DNA from: Sipunculus nudus
Taxonomy: Eukaryota; Annelida; Sipuncula; Golfingiida; Sipunculidae
Length of the DNA: 64,000 bases
NCBI GenBank assembly: GCA_026874595.1
Contig: CM049313.1
Location: forward strand, 56,441,159-56,505,158
Direction of reading: 5' to 3'
Each line of letters begins with the position of its first letter. Position 1 is the stretch's first letter. Below are positions 11,628 to 24,776 of this stretch, one piece after another. Position numbers and translations under genes: made by a program. The notes below the pieces were generated by a model. That model had not been told where the DNA came from. It did no database searches and saw only the letters and a program-made list of their open reading frames with translations.

Positions 11628-11832
11628 CTTCTTTGAGTGTTCCTTCTTCTGCTGCCAGACCTTGAGGTAGGACAGTCTTGATGTAGATCCCGGGCTCACC
11701 ACTAGAGGGCTCCACTCCCCCTGTCACTGTGAAGCCAAGCTTCTTGCCTCCTGCTCCTTTAAACAGTGTGATTGTATAAGGTGCTGAATACTGGACCGTC
11801 CTCTTTGCTTGGTTTATATCACAGGGAAGCAC
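11628..11832 (-). CDS. PDZ gene exon 8: N-terminal half of PDZ domain 2
   Basis: This exon encodes residues 382-449 plus one base of codon 450. A short polar linker (VLPCDINQAKR) is followed by the PDZ start YTITLFKGAGGKKLGF, the carboxylate-binding loop being KLGF (412-415), and then IYIKTVLPQGLAAEEG and TLKEG, the usual end of the first PDZ half. The acceptor is ACCTTCAG and the donor GTGTGA. Entry phase 0 matches exon 7; exit phase 1 matches exon 9. The domain is roughly half identical to PDZ domain 1. The -GIYVKT- and LKEGDQI elements recall the PDZ domains of IL16 and PDZD2; this family placement is from memory and needs a profile search. PDZ domains bind C-terminal peptides of membrane or signalling proteins. 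Confidence 0.93.
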
Positions 11833-12244
11833 CTGAAGGTTTCAAATATAGTTTAACAGTAACAGGGATACATAGTAATAACAGAGCCACAGGGTTATTA
11901 TGTCTGACTTTGTTTCTTACTTTTGATGCGTTGTGCATGCAAACCATCTTTGTCAAGTAAGTATTAACATAAAATGATTTAAAAAAAAGAAGTGTATGAG
12001 TACAAGTCTATTTTAAATCAATCATGTTTATAATAATGCAGGTTAGGGTACCTGTAAGGATACTTCACTGTGGTTATTGTGTGAAGGGAGGCACAAACTG
12101 TTACAGTTGCACAAACTTTTTATCTTGTTGCAAACTTGTAAATTTGCCATAAAACTTTACAGATAAGCTCCCTAGAATATTATATTTTACCTAAATCTGC
12201 CTAACCATGCTTAAACTGTATCTTTTGTCTGAAAAATCTTTTAC
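11833..12244 (-). other. Intron 7 of the PDZ gene
   Basis: Short phase-0 intron that begins GTAAAAG and ends ACCTTCAG. No other feature is seen. Confidence 0.85.
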
Positions 12245-12389
12245 CTTAAACTGACCAATCCTGTGTGTGACTAGATTTGCTCCCTGAGATGAGTTACTGA
12301 GGTAGTTGCACAGGAGGTCAGGGGTTAAGGTCACCAGAGGTTGACCATTCACCTGGTAAATGTCATCCTCCATCAATTCAAGATCACCA
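12245..12389 (-). CDS. PDZ gene exon 7: lone C-terminal PDZ half between the two PDZ domains
   Basis: This exon encodes residues 334-381, beginning GDLELMEDDIYQVNGQPL and containing TLTPDLLCNYL and NLVTHRIGQF. The pattern MEDDIYQVNGQPLxxLT aligns with the second half of a PDZ domain (compare EGDQIVAVNGETLHGLS in domain 1), followed by a helix-like stretch and a final strand. No N-terminal half with a GLGF-type loop precedes it: exon 6 ends PDZ 1 and a six-residue link joins them. The acceptor is TTTATTACAG and the donor GTAAAA. It enters with one base completing Ser333 and exits in phase 0, both consistent with its neighbours. It may be a relic of a third PDZ domain or a degenerate domain whose first half I cannot see. 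Confidence 0.88.
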
Positions 12390-13224
12390 CTGTAATAAAG
12401 AGGAAAATGCTAGTAAAACTGAAAACACTGGATAAAGTTCTCCAACTTAGATAAACCAATCATGTGTATGTATGTTGTGAGTGAATATAATACAGATTAA
12501 ATACTGAAGTCTCTCCAACCATGGGGTGCCCATCAGGTTTTTAAGATCTTTAGTTTTTACAAAATCATTTTATTTTTAAACATTTTATGTCAATGACTGA
12601 ACCTTATGCTGCTGTAATTATTTAACAGGAAACCTTCAAATTACCTCTGGAAGAACTTGAGTTAAACATTTAATTTTATATTTGAGAAAAAAAAATCATT
12701 TTTGTCACAAAAAACTGACTAAAAAAATAACATGGTCAAGACCACCTTTCAGCTGTTGTTTACAGTAAGGTAGAAGGAAGCCTCTGTCATTAAAAGCAGT
12801 CATAGAGTTACAAATTATACTATCAATAATTTTGAATCATATGGTTCAGTCCATCTGATGCTAAGCACTGCTTATGATACTGTTCTGTCTTTTGGCATCC
12901 TCTTGGTGGGACAATCTATATAATACAGCTTGAAATGTTTTATGAAAATTGAGACTATTAATTTCTCTCAGCTAAGTCATTCTGATACTCTGTTTCTAGA
13001 ACATATTCAACTAGATTTTCAATGTCCGTTACCTATGCTTACAAATTCACCTTTTTTTCAAACACTTTGACCAACTTTGGACATTTTAGTATCACAATAA
13101 GACTTGGTTAGTTTTATAAAGTTTCTTCAAGTTTTTTATTTGTTTTTAAAAATTCATCATATAGTAACACATTCACTATACTACAAAAGATGTAACTAAA
13201 TTTTATACTTTAGATATAACATAC
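12390..13224 (-). other. Intron 6 of the PDZ gene
   Basis: Phase-2 intron, donor GTATGT and acceptor TTATTACAG. I searched it on the minus strand for a PDZ N-terminal half (GLGF-like loop plus KTVxP motif) to complete exon 7 and found none; the sequence is stop-rich and AT-rich. Confidence 0.8.
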
Positions 13225-13360
13225 CTGCTAACTGGCAATTTGACCTTGCTTTTAATGGAGAGTATGAGGGGCCCATTGCGTACCCGAGTAAACTTTGAAA
13301 CCACGTTTTGGTGAGAGAGACCATGGAGTGTTTCACCATTGACAGCAACAATCTGGTCCC
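13225..13360 (-). CDS. PDZ gene exon 6: C-terminal half of PDZ domain 1
   Basis: This exon encodes residues 288-333: DQIVAVNGETLHGLSHQN, then a helix, RNGPLILSIKSK (315-326) and a short linker. It is the second half of PDZ domain 1. His304 sits at the first position of helix alpha-B, the hallmark of class I PDZ domains that prefer Ser/Thr at ligand position -2. The acceptor is GTTCCACCAG and the donor GTATGT. Two bases complete Gly288 from exon 5 and two bases leave for exon 7. At 136 nt it equals exon 9 in length and phase, showing that the two PDZ domains share exon structure and probably arose by duplication of an exon pair. Confidence 0.93.
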
Positions 13361-14788
13361 CTGGTGGAACACACAGAAACTAAATATATATAAAGAAATT
13401 AACAAATGTAATAATTTAATGATATATATTTAACAAAAATAAAATGTTAAAGCAAGCAGTATTCCGTTTGAAACCATAATAAGTGAAAGAGCAGTTGAAT
13501 AATAAATAAAACCAAAGACTTTTCTAAATAATTTTGAAATGTAAGTTTGATAAATTGAGGTTTAATTATAAAATTGTTGTAAACAGCATTTACAGAAACA
13601 AGAGGATTCAAATGTAAATACATATGGAGAAAATATAAATATTGCAGCAATTAAGAAGTGTTTCTGCTGCCACCTGGTGATATAAGGAGAAACTAATTAT
13701 TTAAGAGAGCACGCAATAAATAAATTATTGACGGCTAAGGTGCAGACAGGTAAAGACAGGGCTGGCTGCCCACAGCTTTTGAGTCACCTTTCATGGTAGC
13801 CATATCTTATGCTGGCCAATGAGTGTTGTGTTTGGAATCACCATGGCAACCCATTCTTACCTATGGCAATATTGGCCAATGAGGCATGACTCATCAAAGT
13901 GAAAAGAATGATGAATGGGGAAGTAATAAAATGTCAGTAAAAGAGGGCAATAATCCCTGCCGGGCACATAACCAGGAATTTGTAGTTACTTAACACACTT
14001 GGGAATCAGCAATTTACTAATGAAAAGAGAAAAAAATATCATTTACATTAAGCATATTATAAGGAACATATACTTCCATCATCTGTTCACATCGCCATGG
14101 ATTAATTTTTATCAAAAGGTAACACAGATATGAATATACAATGAACCTCAGCAGATTTTTTAATGCTCCTTGCAGTATAAAATGTTATTTTGAGAGATGG
14201 ACAGTTAACACCATGAAGCCAGACATGGATCTTGAAATGGTTATCTCTGTGAAAAAGATACCACCCTGTTAAATTAACAGAGGGAGTACATCATGTTTCA
14301 TTCATGGGAATGATATAAAGGTTACCTTTTAGCAAAAAAGGTCCAATAAACCCAAATACAAAATGATCAATGACTGACTTTTATACCGATGAAACCTCCA
14401 AAAATTCATGAATCCATTTCTAACAAATCTTCTCAGAACCAGGTTTACTAAGGTTCTGGCTAATCTGTCAGACCTGGGATCAATAGCTTCTCTTTGAGTC
14501 TTTGGCAAGTGTTTAATCCCCAGGGTGTACTTTTTTCTTAGCCATGTTTTATACTGAGTGCTTAAAGTGAACAGAGCCATGCAGGTTATAAAAGAATGAA
14601 GTTGTATTTATTGACTAACCCATCAATATGCACTTAAATTCTAGCTAGTGCTTACTTATCCCCTAAAACAAACTGTAAACCAATCAATCAAATTTTCATA
14701 CTTTTTTGCAGCTATACTGTAGACATGGTCCAGTAACTGAAGGGAAACCAATAAATGGTAAAAAGTAAAAAGTTAAAATATCCAGTAC
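13361..14788 (-). other. Intron 5 of the PDZ gene (splits PDZ domain 1)
   Basis: Phase-1 intron, donor GTACTG, acceptor TTCCACCAG, at the same position in the domain as the intron of PDZ 2. No exon or repeat family is recognised. GCCACCTGGTG at about 13669-13679 weakly resembles a CTCF core, but the match is too short to call. Confidence 0.8.
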
Positions 14789-14996
14789 CTTCTTTGAGGT
14801 TGCCATTCTCTGCCGCTACACCTGTAGGTAAAACTGTCTTGACGTACACTCCGGCTGTACCTCTCTCCACGTTCACCCCTCCAGTTATGGTAAACCCCAG
14901 TCTTTTGCCCCCTGCCCCTTTCATCAGGGTCAGGGGGCGGGGTGAACAGAAACACACAGCAGGGCTTGATTTAGGTATCATTGTCAAAATTTCATC
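14789..14996 (-). CDS. PDZ gene exon 5: N-terminal half of PDZ domain 1
   Basis: This exon encodes residues 219-287 plus one base of codon 288. A 20-residue linker (DEILTMIPKSS and following) leads into RPLTLMKGAGGKRLGFTITG, with carboxylate loop RLGF (250-253), then GVYVKTVLPTGVAAENG and NLKEG. The acceptor is ATTTATTTCAG and the donor GTACTG. Entry in phase 0 fits exon 4; exit in phase 1 fits exon 6. Conservation with PDZ domain 2 is strongest in KGAGGK-LGFT-TGGV, YxKTVLP and LKEGDQI. Protein-level conservation between two distant exons with matching splice phases is the best proof that this is a functioning gene. Confidence 0.94.
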
Positions 14997-16119
14997 CTGA
15001 AATAAATAAAATATTAAGTTTTGTTAACTATTGCACAGCTGATTATCCTACTATAATTTGAAGATTTGGTGTGGTTCAAAAAACTGATATTCCAGCTGCT
15101 CTACACTTTGAAAAATACATGTCTCATTGCCAACAAATATCTCTGCAGATACTGTGGCTGGCTTTATTATTGCGGACTGAAAACACAATATCTTCATTTT
15201 GAGCATTTTGCAAGGGTTTCATTTTCACGATTGCATAAAAACCTATAAATCTAAGTATAACAGGATCTGTATTGATTTAAAGTTTAGAAAAAAAAATCCT
15301 TCAATACCTAACAAATTTCTGTTTCAGTCATAAAATCAAGACTTGTATCACAATTGATAATTATCACAGTCTGTGTGTACGGCTAATGCACTGGCCAGTT
15401 TTGATACCAGACATGAAATAGGTAGCTAATGACGTTTTCAGAGGTCAACTCAGTTGCTTGGGCATCTTATTCCTGAGAGTTTCATATTCTCAATAATTTC
15501 ACATTTGAGAATAATGCAAAATTTAAACCCTTGCCAATTAAAAGTCAACCCAATATTAACCGGAATGTTGTCCTCAGTGTACTTTTGTGTCACATCCTTG
15601 TGCCCTTATCAAACCCTGGCAGGTAATTTCTCCCAGTTTCTCAAAACTGCTCATGGAAGCAGCCATTTTGAGCACACTCTAAAACCCAGATTTCACAGGT
15701 TGCATGTCGAAAATATGGAAATACTGCAAGTTATTACAATGCTTCTATATATCTTTCTTGGTGATAAAAATATACGACAGATTAGGATCTGATTCAGAGT
15801 TAGCAGACCTCGTCAAATCAATGCCTGTGACACCTAGTCTGCATATGATGAAATTTTGATGGTATCACTAAAATTCGCTCCAATGTGTTGGCAACAGATC
15901 TGAACTTCAGACTAATTTAATTCTAGCCCTGTCCACAGAAAGCATGAAATCCAGACCTATATAATGTGAGACTTTAAAGTATAATCCTTTCAGTACTTGA
16001 AATGTAAGGGCAATTTGAATAACATGGGATTTTTCAGTTGGCACAGGTTATTTATCATTCAATACAAGAAAAGCCAAATAAAACATATTGATTTAAACCA
16101 TACCTAAAATATGGGCAGT

Positions 16120-16720
16120 CCACATCAACCTATGTGTCCATCAAAATTACAGGGGAGTGGATTATGTGAGGCATGGAATGTATCCTGAGGTGTAATCACT
16201 GGCATCAGGGATGCCTAAGAATCCAATGATAGAAAACCAACATAATTTCAAGTGGCACTACCACGTCCACCAGTTTTATGTACAACAAAGCTTTCCAAGA
16301 TGGATTGACATACAAAATTTATGATGATATGTCCAACACTTCTGATATATCGGTGAATTTAACCCAAAACAGATGTATGGTCGATGCCATGCGAAAAATA
16401 CTATTACAGGTGGTGCCACCTGTCTTGTATACAAGAAAGCTATCCCAGATGGATGGACTTCCAAATTTCAGGCTGATACATCAAAGCTCTCCTGAGACAA
16501 GTGCAATTTGCACTGAAAGTAGATGCAAGGATGGATGCCACAGAAAAGTTATTGCATGTGGAGCTACTAGTCTTGTGTATTAGGTAGATAAAAGTGTCTA
16601 AGACCTATGGAAATTCACAATTTTAGGTTGATGCAGCAAACAACTTGATCCTAATTGAAATATAAGATAAATATATGCATGGATAGACACCACACAAAAA
16701 TGACTGAAGTTGGCATCACC
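16120..16720 (+). repeat. Degenerate tandem module, period about 147 bp (bivalve pearl-like core)
   Basis: The phrases ACAACAAAGCTTTCCAAGAT (about 16282), ATACAAGAAAGCTATCCCAG (about 16429) and a weaker third at about 16565 recur at about 140-150 bp. Each is preceded by a GGTGG-GCCACC-type near-palindrome. The same module appears inside the element at 39408-46170. Bivalve pearl elements carry tandem core repeats of about this size; membership is inference. Confidence 0.55.
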
Positions 16721-18629
16721 AGTACCTTTAATTGTTAGGCACCATTTCAGATATGACCCTATATAATGATTTAAGATTCAGCAAATTCAGTCCTGTGGTT
16801 TCAGCGGAGGTTCTCCGGAAATAAACCTGTGTGAAAACAATTAGTATAAAAAAAAAACCTTATATTAATTTTAAAACCGATAAATTCTGTCACAGAAGCA
16901 AAAATTCAAATTCAAGAATTTATTGTCCCTTTAACATAACATTTAAATTGAAAATGCATAAAGGACACCACATTCTTTTTACTGTTTTCCCATTTGTTTG
17001 ATTAAGATCAGAAGCTCCAATTGATGGATACCCAGATCTCAGAAGGCCTTGATATCTCGGCCAGGGTCAGTCAGTATAACAGCCTTTGACCCAGATCTTC
17101 CTTTTATTGCTGCACTGTCTCATAGACATTTGCCAGGGTCTTTTTGTTTAGAGCATAAATGGCAGCAGCCTATAGCATGACAGAAAACAATTCAGCCTGG
17201 GATTGCAGTGATATGATGGCGTTATAACTGCCCTGTTAAAAATACCTTCTAGGAAGGGAATGAAATATGTATATCCTCCCCACTCACTCATAAACCCAGC
17301 CCCTGATATAGACAAACTACCTGCATTGTGTATGTATAAATAAAATATAAGACTGGCAGGTGGTGGTCTTCAGCAAATCTGACTATAAGCATTCTGGTAA
17401 AACTGAACTATTCACATTTTCATTGTTCAGTCAAATCTTTAAAAATCCTATAAATTTGGTGTCCTCTTGTTTTTATTAATAATATTTATATTATCTGACT
17501 ACAATTTGGATATCCCCTGAAAAATAGGAAAAACTGCAATTAATTAAGTGTCCAATGATCATGATTCAGCAAATGTTAATCTTAATTTAACTATGCATAC
17601 CTTCCTAAATTATTTGTTTCCACAAAACATAAAAGAAATGACCTTAACCAAGCCTTCCATTAGAAAATTAGGGCAGATCCCCTGTCGGAGGACTTACCAA
17701 GCTGTTTGTCGAAATTAGTCTCCTGGGCATCCAAGCTAGACCAGAACATTGTTCAATAATTCCAATGCAGATACAGGTATATTTTTTTCTAACAGCTCTG
17801 CATGCAAAAGTCCCAGAGTGTCACAGAACAGGTCTATGCAGGTAAAAGGAAATGTGTCCCTAGATGGCTGAATTGATGTGAATATAGTATTCCCTGGACC
17901 ATAGGTCAAAATAATTTGCATCCAATTACCAGGTATTACCACAAGTGCATGAAGGTACTATCAATCCAGAGCTGGAATGTAAAACCAGTGAATCAAGACC
18001 AGTGACCCTTAAGAAATGAGATAAATAAAGTATAATATTTATGTAGAAGATCTTACTCAAGATCGTAAGTTCATAGAGATCTGATGTCAAGATAATGCTG
18101 AGCCCATAAAAACTGACATTTATTCTAGCCATATACACCAAGTTGTGTATATGTTGCTTGTCATTTATACATCAAAGGTTCTGGTTAATAAGATTTATTT
18201 GTATACATGTTTCACTGAGGAATGTCAAAGTTATTACACTGTCGCTAACACTGATGAAGCTAGCAGAGTTCAATCAATGTACAACTTTGATTTTTTCCTT
18301 CCTCATAGTATAACGATAGTAAAAGAAAATGCGGACAAAAAATAAATTCATGAATTATTTTTAGAAATAATACTCTATCCAACACATTCATACCAGACAA
18401 CACACTTCCTTCATGCTTGAACCATAAACCTACATGAATACATTTTTATGTGTATTTTTTTGTATCAAATCCTTATATATTATCAGGATAGTTTTACATT
18501 TCCAGTTTATTGACTAGATCCAAACCAGTTAAATGTGTGGCAGAAAAAAAATATTTTATTTAAATTTTATCATTTTTATGGTGGAGGTAACTGCCAGCAT
18601 CTTTTTTTTATGCCAGTCTTACTATTGCA

Positions 18630-18925
18630 CATCTGCAGAGTTCGATTCCTATTCTAGATAGGGCGGAAACATGGTTTTCCTTATAGCAAACACGCTCTGT
18701 GTACAGCACCTGCAGGTCAAGAGTGTGTTACACTGAGGAACCCCTGAAAGGTGCACTGGTTTGTTGGTGAAACTGGACTGTGGGGCACAGTCTTCCCATA
18801 AAGCCTGCAGATAGAGTGCTCACTCTGGCTGAAAAATCTCACTTTACTCCTCAGCTGAGATTTGAACTCACTGTCTACCAGCTTTGAGCCTTGTGCCCTA
18901 CCCCTACTTAAACCATGGAAGCCTT
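18630..18925 (-). mobile_element. Candidate tRNA-derived SINE
   Basis: On the minus strand a tRNA-like head (TGGTTTAAGTAGGGGTAGGG, then the B-box-like GAGTTCAAATCTC) starts near 18922 and is followed by a body ending near 18630. The B box is close to GGTTCAANNCC; the A box is poor. No target duplication was verified. Confidence 0.4.
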
Positions 18926-21900
18926 TTTGTGGCAGAAAAATATGGTCATAGGTAAAATCAATCAACATATATATTGTCTCATCCTGACTCCAGGTATAGT
19001 ATTCATCAATATTCTCATCTGTGACAGCTGAGGTAACGGAGTTATTGAATCATCAGGTAAATAAACCAACCACTCAAGGCTCTAACCAAATAAAACACTT
19101 CTCCAATACTCACTCTCAATTGCCTGCTGAGTTCATTCACTCTAACAGCACTTTACAGCACTTGGTCTCTGTTTACAGGTACCCTTCACTCAATGTTGTC
19201 CTGCTCTATCATTCACGCCTCACTGAGCTTCTCTACATCATTGACCACTACTTGCACTTTCTTTCACTCATGATTTTTCAACTTAACTTATTGCTATGTT
19301 TTAACATAAGAATTCAGCATATGGTTTTACTTTGCTACAAAGCATTGCTTAAGGTTGCTTAAATTTGAACGACCTACAGGCATTCATTTGTTATATAACT
19401 GCAAAGGTGGTTAATTAGTAATAATAACCAAACATTAATTTGGCTCTTCTTTCCTGTGTCCACCTGATTATTCTATGTTTTTTGACAATTTCACTGATTA
19501 ATATCACTTCCTGGAAGCACATTTTGGTGTCGATTTTTTTTCTAATAGTGACAAAGATGTGGCCTATCTTTAGCTGTGTGTGGATGGATAAATATAACCA
19601 AAATGATATAAACTGACATGTTATTATTTAGCCTGGTGAACATTTTTTTATGCCTGGAGGTATTATGTCTTTGTATAATCATAGGTTGGTTATTTTATTG
19701 AGTGGTTGGTTGGCTGATTTGCCTGCTAGCAACTTCACACAAAAACAATTCATTAAATGTTGTAAGTAATTTGGATGAATTGATATTATTTTAAATAAGC
19801 CTAACCTTTCTTTATTATTATGAAATATTTCAATTGCAAATTAATTGTTAATTCCCATGGAGGACAAGTTTCATTCACAAGTATTAAGAGCTGCCATTGT
19901 CAAAGTTGATGAACTTTAATAGAATACACATTTTTTCTGGGGTTGTATTTGTATATTTCCTATGCCTGATCAGGATTCTTGCAAAGGTATATATGTGGTC
20001 TCTGACTACCTTCAAGTTGAGTTTAAGTTATAAATTTCAGGATTGTTAATTATCAAGGGGTGCATTTACTGCAATTATGGTGAAATCTTCATCCTTCTAA
20101 GAGGGCTGAAGGTTCAGAGGAACTGACAGAATGTCAATCACTTGCCAAAAAAAGGAATATTTAAATTAAAATGAGCTTAATTTTTATTTTAGACTGAATA
20201 AATTCTAATTCAATATCCCATGCATACTTAATTCTGTACCTTATATGATATCAATGTTCATTTACTGTGTTCTGTATTTTTTTCCTGAGACAGCATAATT
20301 TTAAATGGGACTTATCATCTAAGGCTTTCCCATGGCATATAAAGATATGAAATAAAGTTATCTTACAAGAGCTGATCTGCATTTCTATAAGTATTTTAAA
20401 ACATTTTTATACAAAAATATAAATTAAATTACAATTAAGAGTGACTAAGTGGAGCTAATCTCGGTTAAAAGATCTTGTATTTTGTCAAGATATCAAAGTT
20501 TTGCAGCAGACAAATCCTCTAGTGCATTCTTATTTACCATTTGCCATGACATGTAGACATAAAATCTTGTAACCACTGATCTGTACCAAGAAGGTTTTAA
20601 TTTTGCCATAGTAGCATTGATTGTTATAAGCTGAAAATCTGTATGACAGAGACCCAGAATGCCTGGGTGCAGTCTGTGCAACTTCAATCAATAGAATGAC
20701 AAGGTCAGGTTCTCCTTTGACTAGCTGATACAGAGTAACACAAACTAAAACTACAGAACTATGAGTGGCAATCTACTAGGGCTGTAACAAAGCATCAAAT
20801 AATTGATACATTGAAACGAAGCCGGTCATTAATTAATTATGACATCGGGCATGAAAAACTTGATTAATTTCAGTTCTTGCATTTTCGTTATTTTTCATAC
20901 CTTTTACTCTCTAGCTCTTACCTAAGACCAGATAAACAATATACATGATGAGGCAGCACTGTTATTTAACAAAGAAAGTCACCTTATATCCTTCAACAGA
21001 TGTTAGCACAATAATGGATGAGAAGATTTAAATATTACTTGGTCCGCATAAATTCTCAGGTATATAATAATCTGAATCTTATAGCATCATGTTGGATTAA
21101 AACTTATAGTAGATATACATCTCTGACAGAATACTGTGACTGTATACAATAATCAGATCAAGAATCCAATCCAAAGCCAATAATAATCTAATTGAATCAA
21201 AGACCCCTTAGCAATTCACAGGCCAAGAATCTACACAAAACTTCAAAAAGCATGGCCAAGTGACCCACTGAAGGCTGAAGGACTCGCTTAACTCACAAGT
21301 GAAACATACAGAATAAATTTATAAAGTGTTAAACAAAACTCTGTCTAAGAATCAACTGAATCAAATACTTTTTGGTAATCTAATAAGCATTTAACAAGAG
21401 ACATGACCTGAAAGCAAATCAATCCATCCATCATATCTGGAGGTGTGAGAGCATCTGAACCAATACAATACACTTGCCACTGCATGCCTTACAGTAAGCG
21501 TCATAAAATTTGGACACACTCTGTAAACATTGCAGAATCAATGGTAAAACATATTACTTACAGTCTGATCACAGGATTATGTCTAGACCTGGAAATTATC
21601 CCTGGAGTCATGTGGACATGACAGACACCACAACACCACCTTGTATTGGTTCATTTACCCCCACGCCAATAAAGATGTGTATATAATCACACAGTATGGC
21701 AGAGTTTGGTCACCCTTAACACATACATATATGTATAAGGCCAGGGTGTGTTCCATAGGTGTTTAGTATAAAATTCACTTCAGTGGTTGGGATATCTTTT
21801 TTAGGTTGTACGTACCACTTAAGCCTTTTTTAGGTTAATTTTGAGCTTAGCAGATTTTGGTGTTTATTTTCACTTGTATAATTCAGAGGCATATTCAAAG

Positions 21901-24575
21901 TACTTCTGAAACACACTGGAAGCATGGTCCCACTTTGTCATATTGCATACTCTATCAAGGAGCACAATTTAAGCACAGTATAACTCATGTTTTACACATA
22001 AGAACAAAGCATTTCAGTTGCTTATATGTAAAGGAAAATTTTTGAACTACAAAAGAAGAACTAATGAAGCATATTTAAGGTACATTTTGGACTTGTTAGT
22101 TTTTGGTATTAATAATTGAGTATGAGGGAAGCTGTTTAAGAAATTCTAGTAGTACTATTGAAGCATCTAATACTAGTTATAGGTAAGTTTTGTACTGGAA
22201 CAGTTTGTGGTGTTCATTGGAAGTACAAACAAGGTACATTTTAAGCACAGTTGGAGCATCTAGTAAAATTCCTTAGTTCTCAAAAAGCATATTTGAAGCA
22301 CTTTTCAAGACAGAATTTTGCTGAAAAGCACAAAATCAGCAAAAATGAAGCACACTTTAAGCATACTCCATGCCCCAAAATTTCTGTAACAAAGGATAGG
22401 AATATGACCAGTTAGTTGCTATCTGGGATTAGCTAGGACATCTAGCCCAATGGTTAAGGCAATTGATTCTGGAACTGGTAAAAGGGGAAAAGGGGCATAA
22501 TCAGGAACAATATCAAACCTATTCTTTCAAACTATCAGTTCAGTGTTACTTTATATGAAAGTTTACCAGCAAAACCATCCCAGCACCCAGTCACAGTAGC
22601 ACGCATATGGTTGTTAACACCTTGTTATGGCTCAGCAGGTTTGTTAACACAGTCAAAGTGTGCCTGTTTACCATTTCAAGGCCGCGTGACCGGAGGTCCA
22701 GTTTAGAGCTGCAACACATAATGTTTCAGCAAGCAAGAACATGTATTACATTTTTTAGGCCAGGTCAGTCAGGGCATCTTCAGATTGACGAGAGTTGTAG
22801 CCTAGGCGAAGCATGCACTGTTTTTATGTTGAAACCTGTAATTGCGCCTGGTCAACTGTTTTTAAAACTTGTTTAAATAAGAGTAAGCAAACAGTTCAGG
22901 GCAATATTTTGACAGATACTAATTTATTTTGTAAGGGAAGAAGCTTTTTTCATGTTCACTTAGTATGCTTTATAGGTGATTGGGTCCCTTTAATGGTTTG
23001 ACCTCAGCAGGTCTTCGGAGGTTTGCTCTGTCTTAATGAAAGTTTTTAACTTGTGGACCATTCCTCACCCTGTGCGTTTAAAATCCAGAGGGCCTAATAA
23101 TCAGGAATCATGTTCATGAAATGGTTCACTGCATCCTAACTTACAGACATAGCCACCTACTGGATCTGAACCTCTCATAAAATGGGTTGTGTCATCTGCT
23201 GAATGGACATTCAGTTAACCACTTGCAAAATTAATGAAAAACAATTCTTTTGGAATTTGTACACATCTCTGACAATAAACCTAGGAATAATCTAAGTCCT
23301 TTATGCAATTGGTTGAAAAATTTATAAATATTTGGCAAAATATAAATTAAGAAAGATCATAAGTAAATTATGTTGTTCTTGAAGAAAACAGAGTCAGCCT
23401 TTTAACCCTAAAGCATGTTTATCCATCCAAAAATAGCCCCATGTTTAAGAGCTGAATAGATTGGATTTAGTGCAAACTACAGACCTTGAACCTATCTTCT
23501 TTAAAAATAAACTTTACAAGCTCTTATATGTTTGGGCGACTAAACCTACAAAAACTACATTAACTATAAGTTAGTTATTTTTAAGTTGCATTGCAAGCCC
23601 CTTTGCATGAAACATGGGTAATTAGAAGATATGTTTACTAAATAAACAGTACTTTACAAAAGAAAGAAGAAAGGAGAAGCAAGAAGAGAAGAAAGGAGAA
23701 AACAAAAAACAAGACAATATATCTTAGATTTATTACAGATTTCCCTCAGATAGATCTTATTAATTTCTTTTAAACTCAATCTAATTTGCACAATCATGCC
23801 AGGTCTGGATTGATATGACCTAAACCCATTATTCCTCTTCCTTGGCCTAACATACATCTTAGTGTACAGTGTGAAAGATGGGGTGTAGCTGGGACTTTAG
23901 AAGGTCTATTGTCAAGTATTTTCTTTGGCATCTATAATATAAATGAAAATATAATTAATTGACAAAGAGTTCCTCCTAACTACTTATAACCCGGCAGGAA
24001 CGGATGAGGAAATTTATGATTGTTACTTATTAATAATTCACGCCATGTGTTGACCTGTGGTTACACTGCTGGTTCACAGTTATCCCAAGAATGTGTTACC
24101 TAAATTTGTACTCCAGTCTTCTCAAAGGTATTTTAGGACAATACTTCTCTCTTGATTACTGCGTGGGAATTGTATTTGATTGTATCAAGATTACAGACCC
24201 ATGTGTCATAATTATTCTGATTATGTTCAAACCAGCATATATTTCTCAGCTGGTAAATGTGCTGCTGTTTGATGCTCTGGTTATATATATTTTGTTTCTT
24301 TTATGGTTTATTTATAACTCTAGAGGTTATTACACAGCACCTTTATATAGACATTATTCACACACCCAGTATCACAATACCAATTACTTGATGGTTTATT
24401 TATTGGTACCGATTCCTTACAAGTGACATTTGTGACATAAATTTAATGGAAGAAAACACTGTGAATAAAGTGTTAAAGGATACATAAACATTTTAACTGA
24501 AATTATTATCAACTAATTTTAATTATATGCATTTGTCACTGCTTCTCATGTTTGTGACACATATGACAGTTCTTA

Positions 24576-24776
24576 TATTATATTATATTAAATTATATTA
24601 TATAATATTATATTATATTATATTGTTTTGTTATGTTGTTTCGTATTATATTATATTATATTATATTATATTATATTATATTATATTATATTTTTTTTTA
24701 TTTTATTTTATTATTTTTTTTATATCATATCATATTATATTATATTATTATACCATATCATATTATATTATATTGT
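24576..24776. repeat. (ATATT)n-rich microsatellite, interrupted
   Basis: About 200 bp of TTATA/ATTAT pentamers with short T-rich interruptions. The Tyr/Ile-rich open frames over it are by-products of the repeat. Confidence 0.95.

Noticed and set aside
12390-13224. Search for a missing N-terminal PDZ half to complete exon 7
   Set aside because: No GLGF-like loop or open exon with phase 2 at both ends was found on the minus strand.
22435-22480. tRNA gene suggested by TAGCCCAATGGTTAAGG
   Set aside because: The A box is good, but no B box follows within 60 bp, so at most a decayed SINE head.
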